The translations under genes were made by a program, and so were the position numbers. From the NCBI GenBank assembly GCA_946803715.1, contig CAMPET010000116.1:14621-78620 (forward strand): a stretch of DNA of 64,000 bases, in the 5' to 3' direction. Shown here piece by piece: positions 24,046 to 35,800 of the stretch. The notes beneath the pieces are model-generated. The model made no database searches, was not told the DNA's origin, and saw only the letters and a program-made list of their open reading frames with translations. The first letter of the stretch is position 1. Every line of letters starts with the position of its first letter. This stretch comes from Beroe ovata (Eukaryota > Ctenophora > Nuda > Beroida > Beroidae).

Positions 24046-25460
24046 ATGGTCATGAGAAAGAAGTCGGCTGTGACTCAGCTTCACTCTATTGATGAAGACG
24101 ACGTCTTGTCATCATTTGGTAAGTTCACTACCAGACAGGTTCTGGTGAGATAACACGCTAATTCTGTTATCCAATTACGATATATTTGGTGTTAGAATTT
24201 AATCAGTCGATGAGGCATGAGCTGCTGCAGTGAACACAGGCTTATTGCAGTTCCACACAATATCGATTCCTGATCATTCTGCATTATGCAAATTGAACCG
24301 TCTACAATGTACAATATTCGGTATACTTTGTACAATATACAGTGTACAATATACATTGTACACTGTACAGTGTACACTGTATATCAACCCCCATTGACGA
24401 CGACATGGAATCATTAGGGTAATACGATATTACTGATGTTGCTTGTTCCTCTTTTGACATTGTACGCTACTGCTGCTGCAAATTTCCTACACGTTACTAG
24501 GTGCCAACTGTTCTTTTGTTGCCTGCTTCATACTGATACAGCGTTGCGGGGGCAGGTTTAGCAATTGATACAACCTCATTCACTATAGCAACTCTTGTCC
24601 TGCTGATAGTGATATAGAGCAAGCAACGGGCTCTCAGGGAAATCTATCACTCCTCTTGGCAACATATAGCAACAATAAGTGGCAACAATGGTATAGCAAC
24701 ACTGTTGCTAAGCAACTGTTTGGTCTTGTGTCATGGCGACAGTGACGATTATCGTAGGTTAGAACTTTGGGCGAAGTATCACACAGTTATGACACAGTTC
24801 CTGCGGCTGGTTTTGCTCTATCGCCAGCTATATCACATTGATAATTCCACTAGGCTCTGAAGATAGTCTCGACAACATCCCAGAAGAGAGCAACAGTATC
24901 AACTACAACAACCTCACTGTTCATAGCAACGCCGATCAACCCCATAGCAACGACCCTGACAACCAGTGTGTGGGAAGCAGTCATGAAAATGACCCCGATG
25001 TTTCCTGTTCACGGAATGATTATTCCAGAGAATTCCAGGAGTCTCACGAACTCATGTATACATGTCAGGTAGGAAATGTCGTGTTGGGTCAACTTTCCGC
25101 TCCATTCCGATGGTTTAAAAATTGCTGGCACGATTTTGTTCGAACCATATTTCTGATCAAGATCCTGGCTGAATCTGAACATCCCGGCATTTCAGAGGCT
25201 GATCATGAAGCTGGTGAGAGATAGCAAGAAGCTGAACTGTCGACTCCAGAAGCTAGAGTTCCGTGCCACTCTTCTTGAGGTAATAGCTTGACGAGGAATT
25301 CTAGTCGTAACCCATTCCTTTCTTCCAAAGAATTGCTTCGATAGTGGATGGATGATAACAAATGATGTTTGCATCATGTCGGCATGCAAACTTGTTTCAG
25401 AATCAGTTACCAGCCGCAATGAGAGCCGGTACAGAAACAGCGGCAGAAGATGGGACATGA
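24046..25460 (+). CDS. Small acidic protein with C-terminal coiled coil
   Basis: Four phase-consistent exons: 24046-24118, 24854-25068, 25196-25279 and 25401-25460, 143 residues. The start is chosen at ATG 24046, in the context CTACCATGG; splice acceptor 24031 leaves open a more upstream start. The first two thirds are Asp/Asn/Ser-rich (SEDSLDNIPEESN). The third exon is a clean charged amphipathic helix (MKLVRDSKKLNCRLQKLEF) likely to form a coiled coil. No signal peptide or membrane segment is seen. Not recognised; the ending AAEDGT is short and acidic. Confidence 0.55.
24299..24380. repeat. GTACA/TGTAC palindromic repeat in an intron
   Basis: Repeated TGTACA, ACAGTGTAC and related units in a run of overlapping palindromes, within the first intron of the small coiled-coil gene. 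Confidence 0.6.
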
Positions 25461-26265
25461 CGAGGATGTTGTGTGGTGCAACACTCTGTTCAACTTGAGC
25501 TATCACATCCCAAGTACGACTACTATAAAGTTAACATACGATGATGTCATCCAGGGGGGTTTTGCGAATGTGTTAACGGCAACCAAATGTCTGGTGTGAC
25601 GAAAAACTCAAAAACAATCGAGTGAACGTTGGCACTGGCTCGGTGTACTGCTTTGTAGATTCAGCGAATGAGAATTGGCTCATTAGTCACAAACCTGACT
25701 CGCATCTTTGTAGCAGTAGAGGTGAGGGTCGCCCTCCTTTATTTTGTAGTATCTCGCGATATCTTCACCATTGCTCCCTACACGTACACACATTAATAAG
25801 GAATTACTGAGTTTGAAGCCGTGCTTGTGCAAGATTGAATCAAGAAGCAACGATAGCAACCTCTTAGAGTTAGAGCAACCAGCAGTAGTAACATGATTAG
25901 GATAAGTTTCATACCTTTCTTCATGAGGTATCCGGAATGAGCTCTTACTTTCTCGCCACCAGTGTCTCCGTTCCCATCACTGGGCATTTTCAATTGATCG
26001 TTGAGTACTCTTAACTGAGCAGACCCGATGGCATTGAAAATGGCATTGAAATGCCTGTGATGTGCTACAACATAAAAGTACTATGAAATTTACTGGATTG
26101 GCCAGTGTAGTGTTCATGCTGTTTAACGCTAAATTAAATATATCGGGTGTGTCACTGTCATTAGCAATGTAATCAATTTCATTTTGTGTATTGGGTTCAT
26201 TTTATTTCCATGGTGACAGCTAACATGGAGTAGCACTATCGCAATAAATTACTTAGCATTATAAT

Positions 26266-26290
26266 AATCCTTGTAATAATTACAAGGATT
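26266..26290. repeat. Perfect 12-bp-arm palindrome
   Basis: AATCCTTGTAAT and its exact reverse complement flank a single A. Read directly; the role is unknown. Confidence 0.85.
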
Positions 26291-26342
26291 AAGAGTAATT
26301 GATCGTTCGTAATTGTGAATGCATTTGTAATATTGTGCACTC

Positions 26343-26390
26343 GTCGATCGATGATAGAATTATAGACCCTCTCGAAAATTTCGTTTTGCT
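26343..26390 (+). repeat. Diverged copy of the family-B element end
   Basis: GTCGATCGATGATAG...AGACCCTCTCGAAAATTTCG closely matches the right-hand sequence at 27272-27310 and the inverted copy ending at 27175, with a small insertion. It indicates a dispersed repeat family. Confidence 0.6.
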
Positions 26391-26714
26391 TTCAGCTTTG
26401 GTCCAAACAATTGTGCAGTGTTCACGTGATTGATCATTCAATTTGTCAAGCGCGTGTGCGCAAGAAACAGGTCAGGTAACATGTCTGACAATGCGTCAAT
26501 GCAATACTCAATTACTCACTACTCTGTGTACTGAAGTGTGAAAAGTTAAGTCGCTTAGTCGCATAAACCATGCGCACGGCGCGGCAGGTTGGCTTGGCGG
26601 TCACTCAACCGCGACGCGACCAACGTCTTAACCATTAACGAGGGAACATGAATTAACAGTGATCAAATATTCAAATGCATGTCTTGTTTTTGCGCGGAAG
26701 GCTCGACTCCGCGT

Positions 26715-26814
26715 TTGTAGAATTTCACCCTACCCTGGCCTTGCTGGCGGGATTTTATCCCTGGCAAGGCGGATTGAAAATCGCGCGCACCGACGGTAGG
26801 GTAAAATCCTACAA
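26715..26814. mobile_element. Short non-autonomous inverted-repeat element, family A copy 1
   Basis: A 100-bp element with ~20-bp terminal inverted repeats beginning TTGTAG and ending CTACAA (inner part ACCCTACC / GGTAGGGT). Flanking 9-mers ACTCCGCGT (26706-26714) and GCTCCGCGC (26815-26823) agree at 7 of 9 positions, as a decayed 9-bp target-site duplication would. It contains no open frame, so it would depend on a transposase elsewhere. A 9-bp duplication is typical of Mutator-like elements; that assignment is inference. Confidence 0.65.
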
Positions 26815-26844
26815 GCTCCGCGCGCGCAGCTCCGCGCCGTATTC

Positions 26845-26983
26845 GATCGTACGCTGCACTATACTAATGTCTAGATTGTAGATTTCGCTGCACACTGCCC
26901 CGCGCGAAAAATACAGCAGGCTGCTGTATTTTTTTGCGCGGGGCAGTGTGCAGCGAAATCTAGACATTAGACGACGGACGATC
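26845..26983. repeat. Long GC-rich palindrome (fold-back)
   Basis: Two arms of about 50 bp (26864-26919 and 26921-26970) are near-perfect reverse complements meeting at CAGCAG-G-CTGCTG. Differences are a 7-bp insertion in the left arm and an A-run length change. Weaker complementarity continues out to GATCGT/ACGATC. It can extrude as a cruciform. No flanking duplication was found, so its identity as a transposable element is unproven. Confidence 0.75.
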
Positions 26984-27021
26984 ATGAAGGTGCCCGCGCG
27001 CGAAATTCGAAAGACAGAGGT

Positions 27022-27232
27022 TTGTAGAAAATTTCACCCTACCCTTGCTGGCGGGATTTCATCCATGTTGTCTGGCGATGCTAGACCGCTGATGCAAGCC
27101 GCGAAGCTGAAGCTGAGAATAAGTTTGCGCGCGCGCGCAACGAAATTCTCGACAGGGTCTATCATCGATCGACAACATCCATGTGGCAGAATGACAATTG
27201 CGCGGCGCCGGAGGTAGGGAAAACCCCTACAA
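27022..27232. mobile_element. Family A copy 2, interrupted by another element
   Basis: Same termini as copy 1 (TTGTAGAAAATTTCACCC... and ...GGTAGGGAAAACCCCTACAA), flanked by identical 9-mers GACAGAGGT at 27013-27021 and 27233-27241. The perfect 9-bp duplication defines the ends. The interior carries a 108-bp insertion of family B. Confidence 0.75.
27068..27175. mobile_element. Family B element nested in family A
   Basis: Runs from TTGTC to GACAA and is flanked by identical 8-mers CATCCATG (27060-27067 and 27176-27183), giving an 8-bp target-site duplication. The interior holds a GCGCGCGC core. No coding capacity. An inverted related copy lies at 27272-27347. Confidence 0.65.
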
Positions 27233-27271
27233 GACAGAGGTCAGATTAAATAAAATCTGACAATTCTGTAT

Positions 27272-27347
27272 TGTCGATCGATGATAGACCCTGTCGAGAA
27301 TTTCGTCGCGCGCGCGCGCAACTTATTCTCAGACAGGGACTCTTAGA
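27272..27347 (-). mobile_element. Partial family B copy in inverse orientation
   Basis: TTGTCGATCGATGATAGACC...TCGAGAATTTCG...GCGCGC...TTATTCTCAGACAGGGA is the reverse complement of the 27108-27175 part of the nested element. The other end is missing or diverged. Confidence 0.6.
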
Positions 27348-27966
27348 TCAATGGAAAATTAAAAAATTGCAGCAAATGATTGATGAGTTGAGAATCCATT
27401 GACCTTCATTTTTGGACCTAATATTAGATCATCGATGGCCAATGCTTCAGATAAATGATGGCCAATAATTATAAATTACAAAAGGTGACTAGCTGTAGAA
27501 TTTGTCCATTCTGTGCACTCTTTGCTTCTTATTCTCATCACTACTCTGAAACATAGTGACAGCACCACAATACTAAAAGCCATCTAGCTACAGTGAGTGT
27601 TCCTGAGAGGCAACTCAAAGATCCAAAGCCAGAAGACTAGACTTTGCATACTGCCTCCAAATTCTTGTCTTCATAATAGGAGTAATGAAAATACTATTGT
27701 GTTTATAAGTGGAGTGCTTAAGGTTTGAGTTGACATCAATGTTGCATACTTATTGAATTTCATTCCCCTGTACTCTCATCTCAAAGATATTTATGTCAAA
27801 GACACTAATATGTCTTAGACATAAAGGTTCTGCTAGGTTCAAAGCCAGCAACTGATAGCTATAACTATTAAATCAATTAAGTTTGTTGAAAATAGCTCAT
27901 GTAAAGATCTCAATTGTTATTCAAAGTGGCATGTGAAAATTTACGCAAGGTTTAAGGTAAGTAGGT

Positions 27967-28183
27967 ATAGAAAATGGTATTTCTGGGGAAGGGTCCGAAA
28001 TATTTCGACACTTTCAGCATCCTATCTCACTGTTCATTGGTCCAATCAATGTTTTTGCTGGCCAATCACCATCAGATGAGTCATATGGAGAAGATTGGCC
28101 AACAAGAATCAAGGCAGATTCCTTAGTTTTCCATTAATCAGTTTTGAGATTTGGGACCCTTCTCCAATTATACCATTCTCTAT
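27967..28183. mobile_element. 217-bp inverted-repeat element, family D
   Basis: Imperfect ~30-bp terminal inverted repeats: 27967-27996 (ATAGAAAATGGTAT...GAAGGGTCC) and 28154-28183 (its reverse complement with a few mismatches). The interior is non-coding. The outer boundaries and target duplication are not resolved. Confidence 0.55.
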
Positions 28184-29870
28184 TGCCCTTAACATTTACC
28201 TACCTCTTCAGTTTATTCAGTAAATCACTAACATACTATGAGGGGACTGCAGACCCCCTATTGCTTGACAACAAGACATGATAGACATGTATCTGTGATA
28301 TGAAATAGAGGGGAATACGATTTTGTAAACAGGTGTTTCCATAGAGTTATGAAAACAGTGGTGTCATTTCACTCATGCATGTTAACCTCCTCATACAGCA
28401 TTTCCTGAACATATCATGCTCGAAATTTGTTCCTTTTGAGATAGCACTGAGAGCTTTAGAAGAATCATGGACGTATACAAGGTATGTTTGTATCTATTTA
28501 TGATGAAGCTAAATCATGATTCCTTACATCTTTTGACCAAATGCATATTGAAATCCTGATCATGTGACAATGTTATTCATTATGATTGGAGCATAATATG
28601 CTGTACATACAAACAATGGGTTTGTTGTCCAGTGTGCCTCCTGTCAGTCTACTGATCATTGATGGATCAGGAGACATTGTTCTTCTGGTCACCTATAATA
28701 CTTGTGACGTTTGTCTGTGCTATAGTTCTTTCCTTTCCTCACCCACCCAAACAACATCTTTGATGTCAGGAAACATGGAGTTTGTGTTAGTTACTTTTCA
28801 CGTTTCAAATCAACACTAAAACAAAAGAAATTGTATAGGAGTATAAGGTTGTGGCTCTTGGTCTAAATAAGTCTTGGTCTAAATGTGTCATTATGTCATT
28901 GCTCAACACAATGTGATACAATAGAGACCAGGGTGAATGGGATAATGTGTCTTTGTAACCAGAGCAATGTTAGGATATTGTTATACCTATCAGCTGCCAA
29001 TGCCAATGCCCATTTCCCGTATTTCTAACTGCAGTAGGTGGCGTGTTTTCAGTGAATGTTGGGCATCCATTCATACATTATACTATTGCATGATTATACA
29101 ATTATGTGATAGCATTATATTCCATATGAGAAAATGTACTGGTTTTATGCGCAATGATTCAAAGTCCCAGTAACTGATATTGTTTATTAGGTTGTAGTTC
29201 CTATTCTTCTGTAAGTTCATTGTTAATCAGCATGATCATCACCTGGGAAATGGGCAATTACTGATTAGCCGCAACCTTCACATGGAAATACAACCTATTT
29301 TTGTCGCCTCGCAGCTTCTGTACGCTGTTAAATGGCTGTTCTATGACTATATATATTATGAAGCATATTAGTTCACTAACAATGGAATTGGTAGGTCTGA
29401 ATGCGAACCTTTATACCAATGTTTATTCCAGCAAATATCCATACTTCACAGATCAATCATATCTAAACAAAGCAATGATAGGAGGTTAAATAAACATTGA
29501 GTTTAATATGACACTTAACCGAGTTATCAATAAGACGTCAACCGGATTTTCTCCAGCTTTCCTTCACTCCAAGTAGAGATATGAGAATATTGTTGACGGG
29601 ATTTGTACCTTCTGTGCAAAATGCTGTTTGTGTTTCTCACTTTGCATTGATGTGCATTGTTGTACACAAATGGTTTGCATTGTAGAGCAGTGTGATTGAG
29701 CTGCTGATCACAAACTATGCCACCCTACCCACAGTGTCACTGTTGATTACGGCTCAGTGCTCACCAGTAAACCTAATGAAACCACGCTGCAATATTGTAT
29801 CGTTGTTTAGGATTGTGTGAACAACAAAAGTACGAATCCTCATCCTTCCCTTCCCCCTCTGTAGATAAAT
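28184..29870. other. Upstream region of G6PD
   Basis: No independent gene was seen. ATG GAC GTA TAC AAG followed by GTATGT at 28467-28481 could be a tiny phase-0 leading exon splicing to 29862 (acceptor CCTCTGTAG), adding MDVYKIN before the start at 29871. This is a possible alternative N-terminus, not demonstrated. Confidence 0.4.
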
Positions 29871-32800
29871 ATGGAAGCGCTGGAAGCGATTCAGAATGGT
29901 GCAGCAGAGAAGCCCATTTTCAGCAGAGGCTCGAGTGTCGTGTTTACAGTGCTGGGAGCGTCGGTAAGTGACAACATGACAACACAATGTTGCCATGACA
30001 ACACCATGATACCATGGCAACATGTGAACATTAAAATAGATAGATTACCATGATAACATTTATTAGATGTGATGACAACTGACAACATATGCCAACTTAT
30101 AATGTTGTTATGACAACATTTGAATTGGAGCTCTTTAAAATCGAGCGGACAATAAGAGTATTTTTGGAGGGTAGAAGTATAATAATGACCAAAATTCCTG
30201 TCTACAAGAGCGACTTAAACGTGCATGACTGTCAATAACAGCTGGAAGTTCACTAACGGAAGGGTTGACAAGTCTAGCATATTTTATTCCCCCCTCGTCA
30301 ACTCGAGGTGACAAGCCGCACGCACTTTCTTTTCCATGAAGCTTGGTCCGAAGTCGCGTGGCGGCCAATGAGAAACTCTGAACTCAGAAGAATATTTGTC
30401 ATAATATGCAGGTGTATGAAGCCCTATCAAACACGTTTGTTCGTGAGTTTTCATAAATTGGCACCAGTTCCAAATATACAGTATGTAACTATTTGCTAGT
30501 TTTTTCGTTAAGAGGTCTAATCGTCAAATATCCACTGTTTTTCATTCGAGTAGGTACTCCATGACCCATTTACCTACACACTCATGCACTGGCTTACTCA
30601 TGCACTGGCTTACTCACTGGCTCTATCGCCTTCTCAATAAGATACGCTTTTCACACTCACTCGCTTACTCACCATTTCTTACTCCCTCACTCTATCACGC
30701 TATAATAGATCTTCACTGATTCATTCACGAACCGTATGATTTTCTGAATATTTGCTACCAATAGATTTCACTTTTATAAGAGAGCGAAAATTTAAAAACA
30801 CTTATCGATTTCATGTTGCAGCTCTGCAGTCTGCATTACTCAAACGATTATCATATTTTAAACATCAATAGAATTGACTGTAGTCAAACTTTTGTATCGC
30901 TACTTATCAAAGTCAATCGTTGTTTCAGGAAATCGTACCTACTGCTTGGGCATGATTATATGTTTCGTACATTTGCGTAATTACCAACCGGCGACCACGT
31001 TTTTATGATTTGCTACTATTTTTATGATTTGCTATACGGTAGCATTCACTTAACTTCCATGTGTTTTACCCGTATGTCCTCCCCTTATTAGCATATTCGA
31101 TCACAGATCCATCATTTGATTATTCTCTCGTCAACACAAACACAGCAATCAAACTGGGAGTTGTTTAACTCGATAATGACCAGCACATTGAAGGAGTTGG
31201 CAATTGAATGACCAGGACTCACATCAACACATTGTGGGAGATAAAAATAGAATATTTGGCATGACAGTGCGTATTGGCATGATTCGCGTATGTGACAATA
31301 TGATATCGATATATTATATTAGGGAATTTGCTTTGTAACGAGAACTTGCTGTCAAATATCTGATACATTCCATTGTCACATGCGTCACGAGAGGTCACAA
31401 GGTCATAATGCTTTGACAGATTTGCGTTCATTCTCTTCACGCTATGCTCTCCTTCTCTCTCTCAGTAATGACGGCGGACATTCTGCTTGTTTATAATTCT
31501 CTTGTTCCCAGTTCCTGCGAGAGTGTCTTGTTCGTGTCAATTATTGTGTTGATTTGCTTCCTTGATTCTGCTCTGTAACGAACAGAGTATTTGGTTATTG
31601 GTACGGGTTTACTTTGTGATTGTAAAATCTGCTGATTCATTTCATTTCGTTAGGTATAAGTTTACAATACTTACGTTAGTTTTAAAATTTATCTCTTCGT
31701 TTTACTTCGCTTTGGCTATGGTTTTTTCGGTGAATTGAGTGATGCATGAGCCCAATTTACGCTTGCACGGCCCAGTTCTACATCATTTGCACGCCGGATG
31801 CACGTCATCTGTATGGTATGAAACTGTCATCTTAAATACGCCAATTACTAATTAGGACGATTACCATGAATATGTTCTTCCGATGTTGTTACTTATCTCT
31901 ACCGGACACCACTTCATGAACACTGTCAAATTAGGGAATTAGGATTAATTAATTAGGGAATTAGGAAACCCCCCTCTCAAAATCCGCCACCGGGGGTAAT
32001 GAACTCGTGATACACACAATAATATATTCGAATAAAATATGTTAACCTGTTTGCATAATATATATGAAAGTCGGCGACTCTCTTCCACAAAGGGTGAAGT
32101 TAAGTGACCTTCCATGCACAGGAGTTTAGTGGACATTACCCCGCTCCCCTCTCTCTGATGTGCTCAGTTTTGTGAGATACGGTGATGGAATGTCGCACAT
32201 GTCACACATGTCACATACCATGCTCTGACTTCTGACACATATGTCACTGACATATCACGGTGTTCCGGTATACGTTTCACGTGTGATCTGCTCGCTTCTT
32301 CAGTATTCAGTTACTTGATACTCTTCTTATTATGTTGATGGAATATGGTAATTCAAAATGTTGCACTGGGTACTTGTGATAGCGGATCGTTAGTCGTTAA
32401 TAACAAGGGTAACACTGGTTTACCTTGGCACTCAGAGATGGGGTACTAGAGTGTCCAGTACTAGAGTGTACTAGTCACCAGAGGTCACGTACTTGAAAAC
32501 ATGTCACGTGACCATTGTAGAGGTGTAATGCGACACAGATTACCAAGTATACTTCATTTGGTATCGCTCATCCACATTCCCCAAACGATGTTATTGTGAC
32601 AGTTGATTGGTAGTACCTAGTTAACAACACATGATACACAGGTAGAGAGCGTGTCTTGCTCCCCCCCCCAATTTTACATGTAAATCCCTCCTTGGTATAT
32701 TCGATATGTGGGGGGACAAATGTTCCTGTAATCGAATAGGAGCACAAGTTCCTCGGCTCTACTTTATTCGATTATGCCATGAATATGATCATGCCGCCTT

Positions 32801-35800
32801 ATCCCTTTATCAGTTTATCGGGAGTGTTTGTATCCTTCACTATAGGTTCTCTGTCTCTGCCTGTCGTTTGTCTTGATACATGTGTCAGCGATTATAAATT
32901 ACCTCTCACTATAATATTAGACAGGTATCATATGCTCTCTGATCTCTCTGATCGTATAGTTTTGGCAGACATATTCATTTTTTCGGTCCATCTCTTGATA
33001 CGTGTGATGTCTGTTTATCTGACGATTATTCTAAACATAAAACTACTTTCCTTCCAGTATATACCCATGCTATGAGCAGATTGAAACATTTTCTTGTGTT
33101 TTGGTTGCTTGGACTGCTGATCTCAGTTCAGGGTCAAGGTAACTGGCAGAGAATAACCAATGGAGCACTTTCTGGACCCTCTGACCCATTTGAATTCGAC
33201 CCCCAATCGTCGGGGATAGAGTATCGATTTGTGGGAGACAACGTTGTCGAGTTGTCCGATCTGGCATTCACTGTGACAACCCGATTCTTCAACATGGACG
33301 AGGACCTCCTCGGGCTGACCAGTTTCATCTACAAGATGGATGGTGGGAGAATCACGAAAAGTTGGTTGAGGGTGGGGGTCAGGGCGAATGGGAAACAGAG
33401 ATACTGTATAGACGAGAAGTCATGGGACGGAGCCATGCCATTGTCTGCCACAATCGATGTTAACGATCCCAGTGTTTTCCTGCTCAATGGAAAAGTGTCT
33501 GCAGGATTCCATGACATGCAGTGCAGGTACATGAAAAAGTGGAGGGATGCCGTGGCGGGAGGGGAAATATCCAGGGCGTCTGTGGTCGTATACGATCCCC
33601 GGAGAACCACAAGAAACACACTTTCACTGGATTACCGGGTCGTGAGTCTGGACGAAGTTCCCACCGAGGGGAGAGATAACTTTGTGGTCGATGGGACGGA
33701 TAGTAATGAGTCAGCTCGTGAAGATCCAGCTGAGGTTGGACCTGTCTGTTCTGTATATCCGCCGGGCATTATCGATACTTTTGCCGGGGAATCTGTCCAC
33801 TATGACCTCAAGTGTACCCATGTCCTCGCAGCAGATGTAGGCTATTCGGACAGCTGGTTTGTCTATGGGAACTTTGATGTGTTTGACGGGAAACTGTCTC
33901 TCGCGTCAATAACGTTCTATGTAAATGATGGAGCTTTTGAGATACAGCGAGGCTGGATGATAGCTTACTTGGGAGAGAAGTTTAAGATCCAGGAGGGGGA
34001 AATGCGGGTTATACCACTGACTGGATGCGAGGTCCTGTTTGAAAATCTGGAGTTGACCGTGGACTGCAGGCCGGCAGGGGTCCCATTCGTTGCCCGTTAT
34101 GACGGGTACATGATCGGTCATATCCAACTGAGCGAGAAGGGGGACCGGAACATGGGCTTGTGTTTCGGACCGAGCAATGGACAAAGGGTGAACTGGCAGA
34201 TACCATCACACGGCGAGTGTGGCATCACCGCTGGGGAGAGGGCACCATGTGACATCACATTTCCCGAGTGTGACGTGTATGGTGTCGCGTGTGACACCTC
34301 CACAGTCAGGATGTGTAACGAGATGATGTGTCACGGTACTGCTGCGACACCAGAACAGATGTGCTCCATGGATCAGGCTGCACAGACGAAGTGTGCCCTA
34401 ACCGGCGGAAAGATTCCATCTCTCACAGACCACTGTCCAGTTGACGAATGTATGAGGAAGTTCTTTGTTCTGGGAACAGGGTGTCCACAGGATCCGTTCT
34501 TTACTGGGTGTCCATTAGAGAAATACATTGTGTAGAGACCATATTCTCGTGCAGGGACTAACTTGTGAACGGACTAACTTGAGTGTTTCGTAGACTTCCT
34601 GGACTCAATAGACAGGTCCAAATGCTCTCCTTGTAGAAAGACTATGGTTGTTAGTAAGAAAACTTGCCGGAAATCCGCGAATGAAGGATAAAATGAGAAT
34701 TTTAATGAACAATAGACGCCGAGACGGGAATGTTTTTATATTTTTCGGTTAATTATCTTTTCTGGATGACAGTGTTGTCATTTTCAAGCCTTGAAATGAA
34801 TAAACAAAAAGTCGATTGAAGAAACATATCATTATCACTCATTGTTGGAATGATGTTCGAAAATGAAAGTCCAGTTTTTTCCCTTTGTCCTGAAGTAACA
34901 TCTCAAACTTGAGTCCAAGAAATATCATTCCAGACACAATTTCCTACCTGTCACCGTCATTCCAACCCCCTTTCCTCCTCTTCTGCAACAGCCCTTGCCT
35001 CATATCCTCACTTCATATCAAACTGTCAATCAATCAATTTCACAATCCTCCTCTCTCTCTCCTCTCACTGGCTCAACCCCCAGGGAGACCTTGCCAAGAA
35101 GAAGATCTTCCCCTCTCTCTGTAACTTGTTCGAGAAGAGGATTCTGCCGCCAACATGTCGGATAATCGGATACGCTCGATCTAACATGACTGTGGATCAG
35201 CTGGCGGACAAGTCCAACCCATTTATGAAGGTGAGTGATGCTGCTGCGGGAATTTTTTCCTCTCATGTTTTGCGGGTTTTAGCTTTTGCGGGCTTTTTCC
35301 GTCTTCCTTCACAGATTTTCTTGATAGATTAAGAGGAAAATATTGTTATGCATATTTTGTAGTCTATTTGTACAGTATACGAAAAAAAAACATGGCAAAA
35401 TATTCATCGATCCGATCTACTCTCGACATTTCAATTCGATCAATAACAAATATAATATCTTGACATTGTTTCCACTGGTCTCACATAATATATAGTCACA
35501 TACTTTATTGGATCATTGGTCAATGACTAACTCGAAATTCACCGACTAGGGGAAGAGCAAGGAGACACTGGACGCGTTCTGGGGAATTGTATCCTATGTC
35601 AGTGGGACCTATGATAAAGCGGAGGGATTCATCAAGCTGGACTATAAGATCATGGAGCTAGAGAAGATTAATGGTGGGCACAAGAGGTGAGTGAGCGATG
35701 GAAAGAACGAAATAGATCAAGGAAGATGGATGCAGGAATATTGGGAAAGTGTTTTGGGGGCGAACTTGTGAAAATTATTTTGGAGACAAACTTGTGGGAA

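Larger units (their letters stand above)
25461..26714. other. Intergenic sequence preceding the inverted-repeat cluster
   Basis: A minus-strand frame near 25793-25993 contains a hydrophobic stretch (LILIMLLLLVAL), but it lacks supporting exons and is not called. A perfect 25-bp palindrome is at 26266-26290. A diverged copy of the short inverted-repeat family found at 27068 is at about 26343-26390. Confidence 0.45.

Noticed and set aside
25793-25993. Minus-strand frame with a hydrophobic segment
   Set aside because: A single short frame without a supporting exon partner or family similarity; could be a first exon but cannot be defended.
26948-27217. 89-codon open frame with basic composition
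   Set aside because: It lies entirely across the inverted-repeat elements and has no recognisable protein; open by chance in GC-rich repeat.
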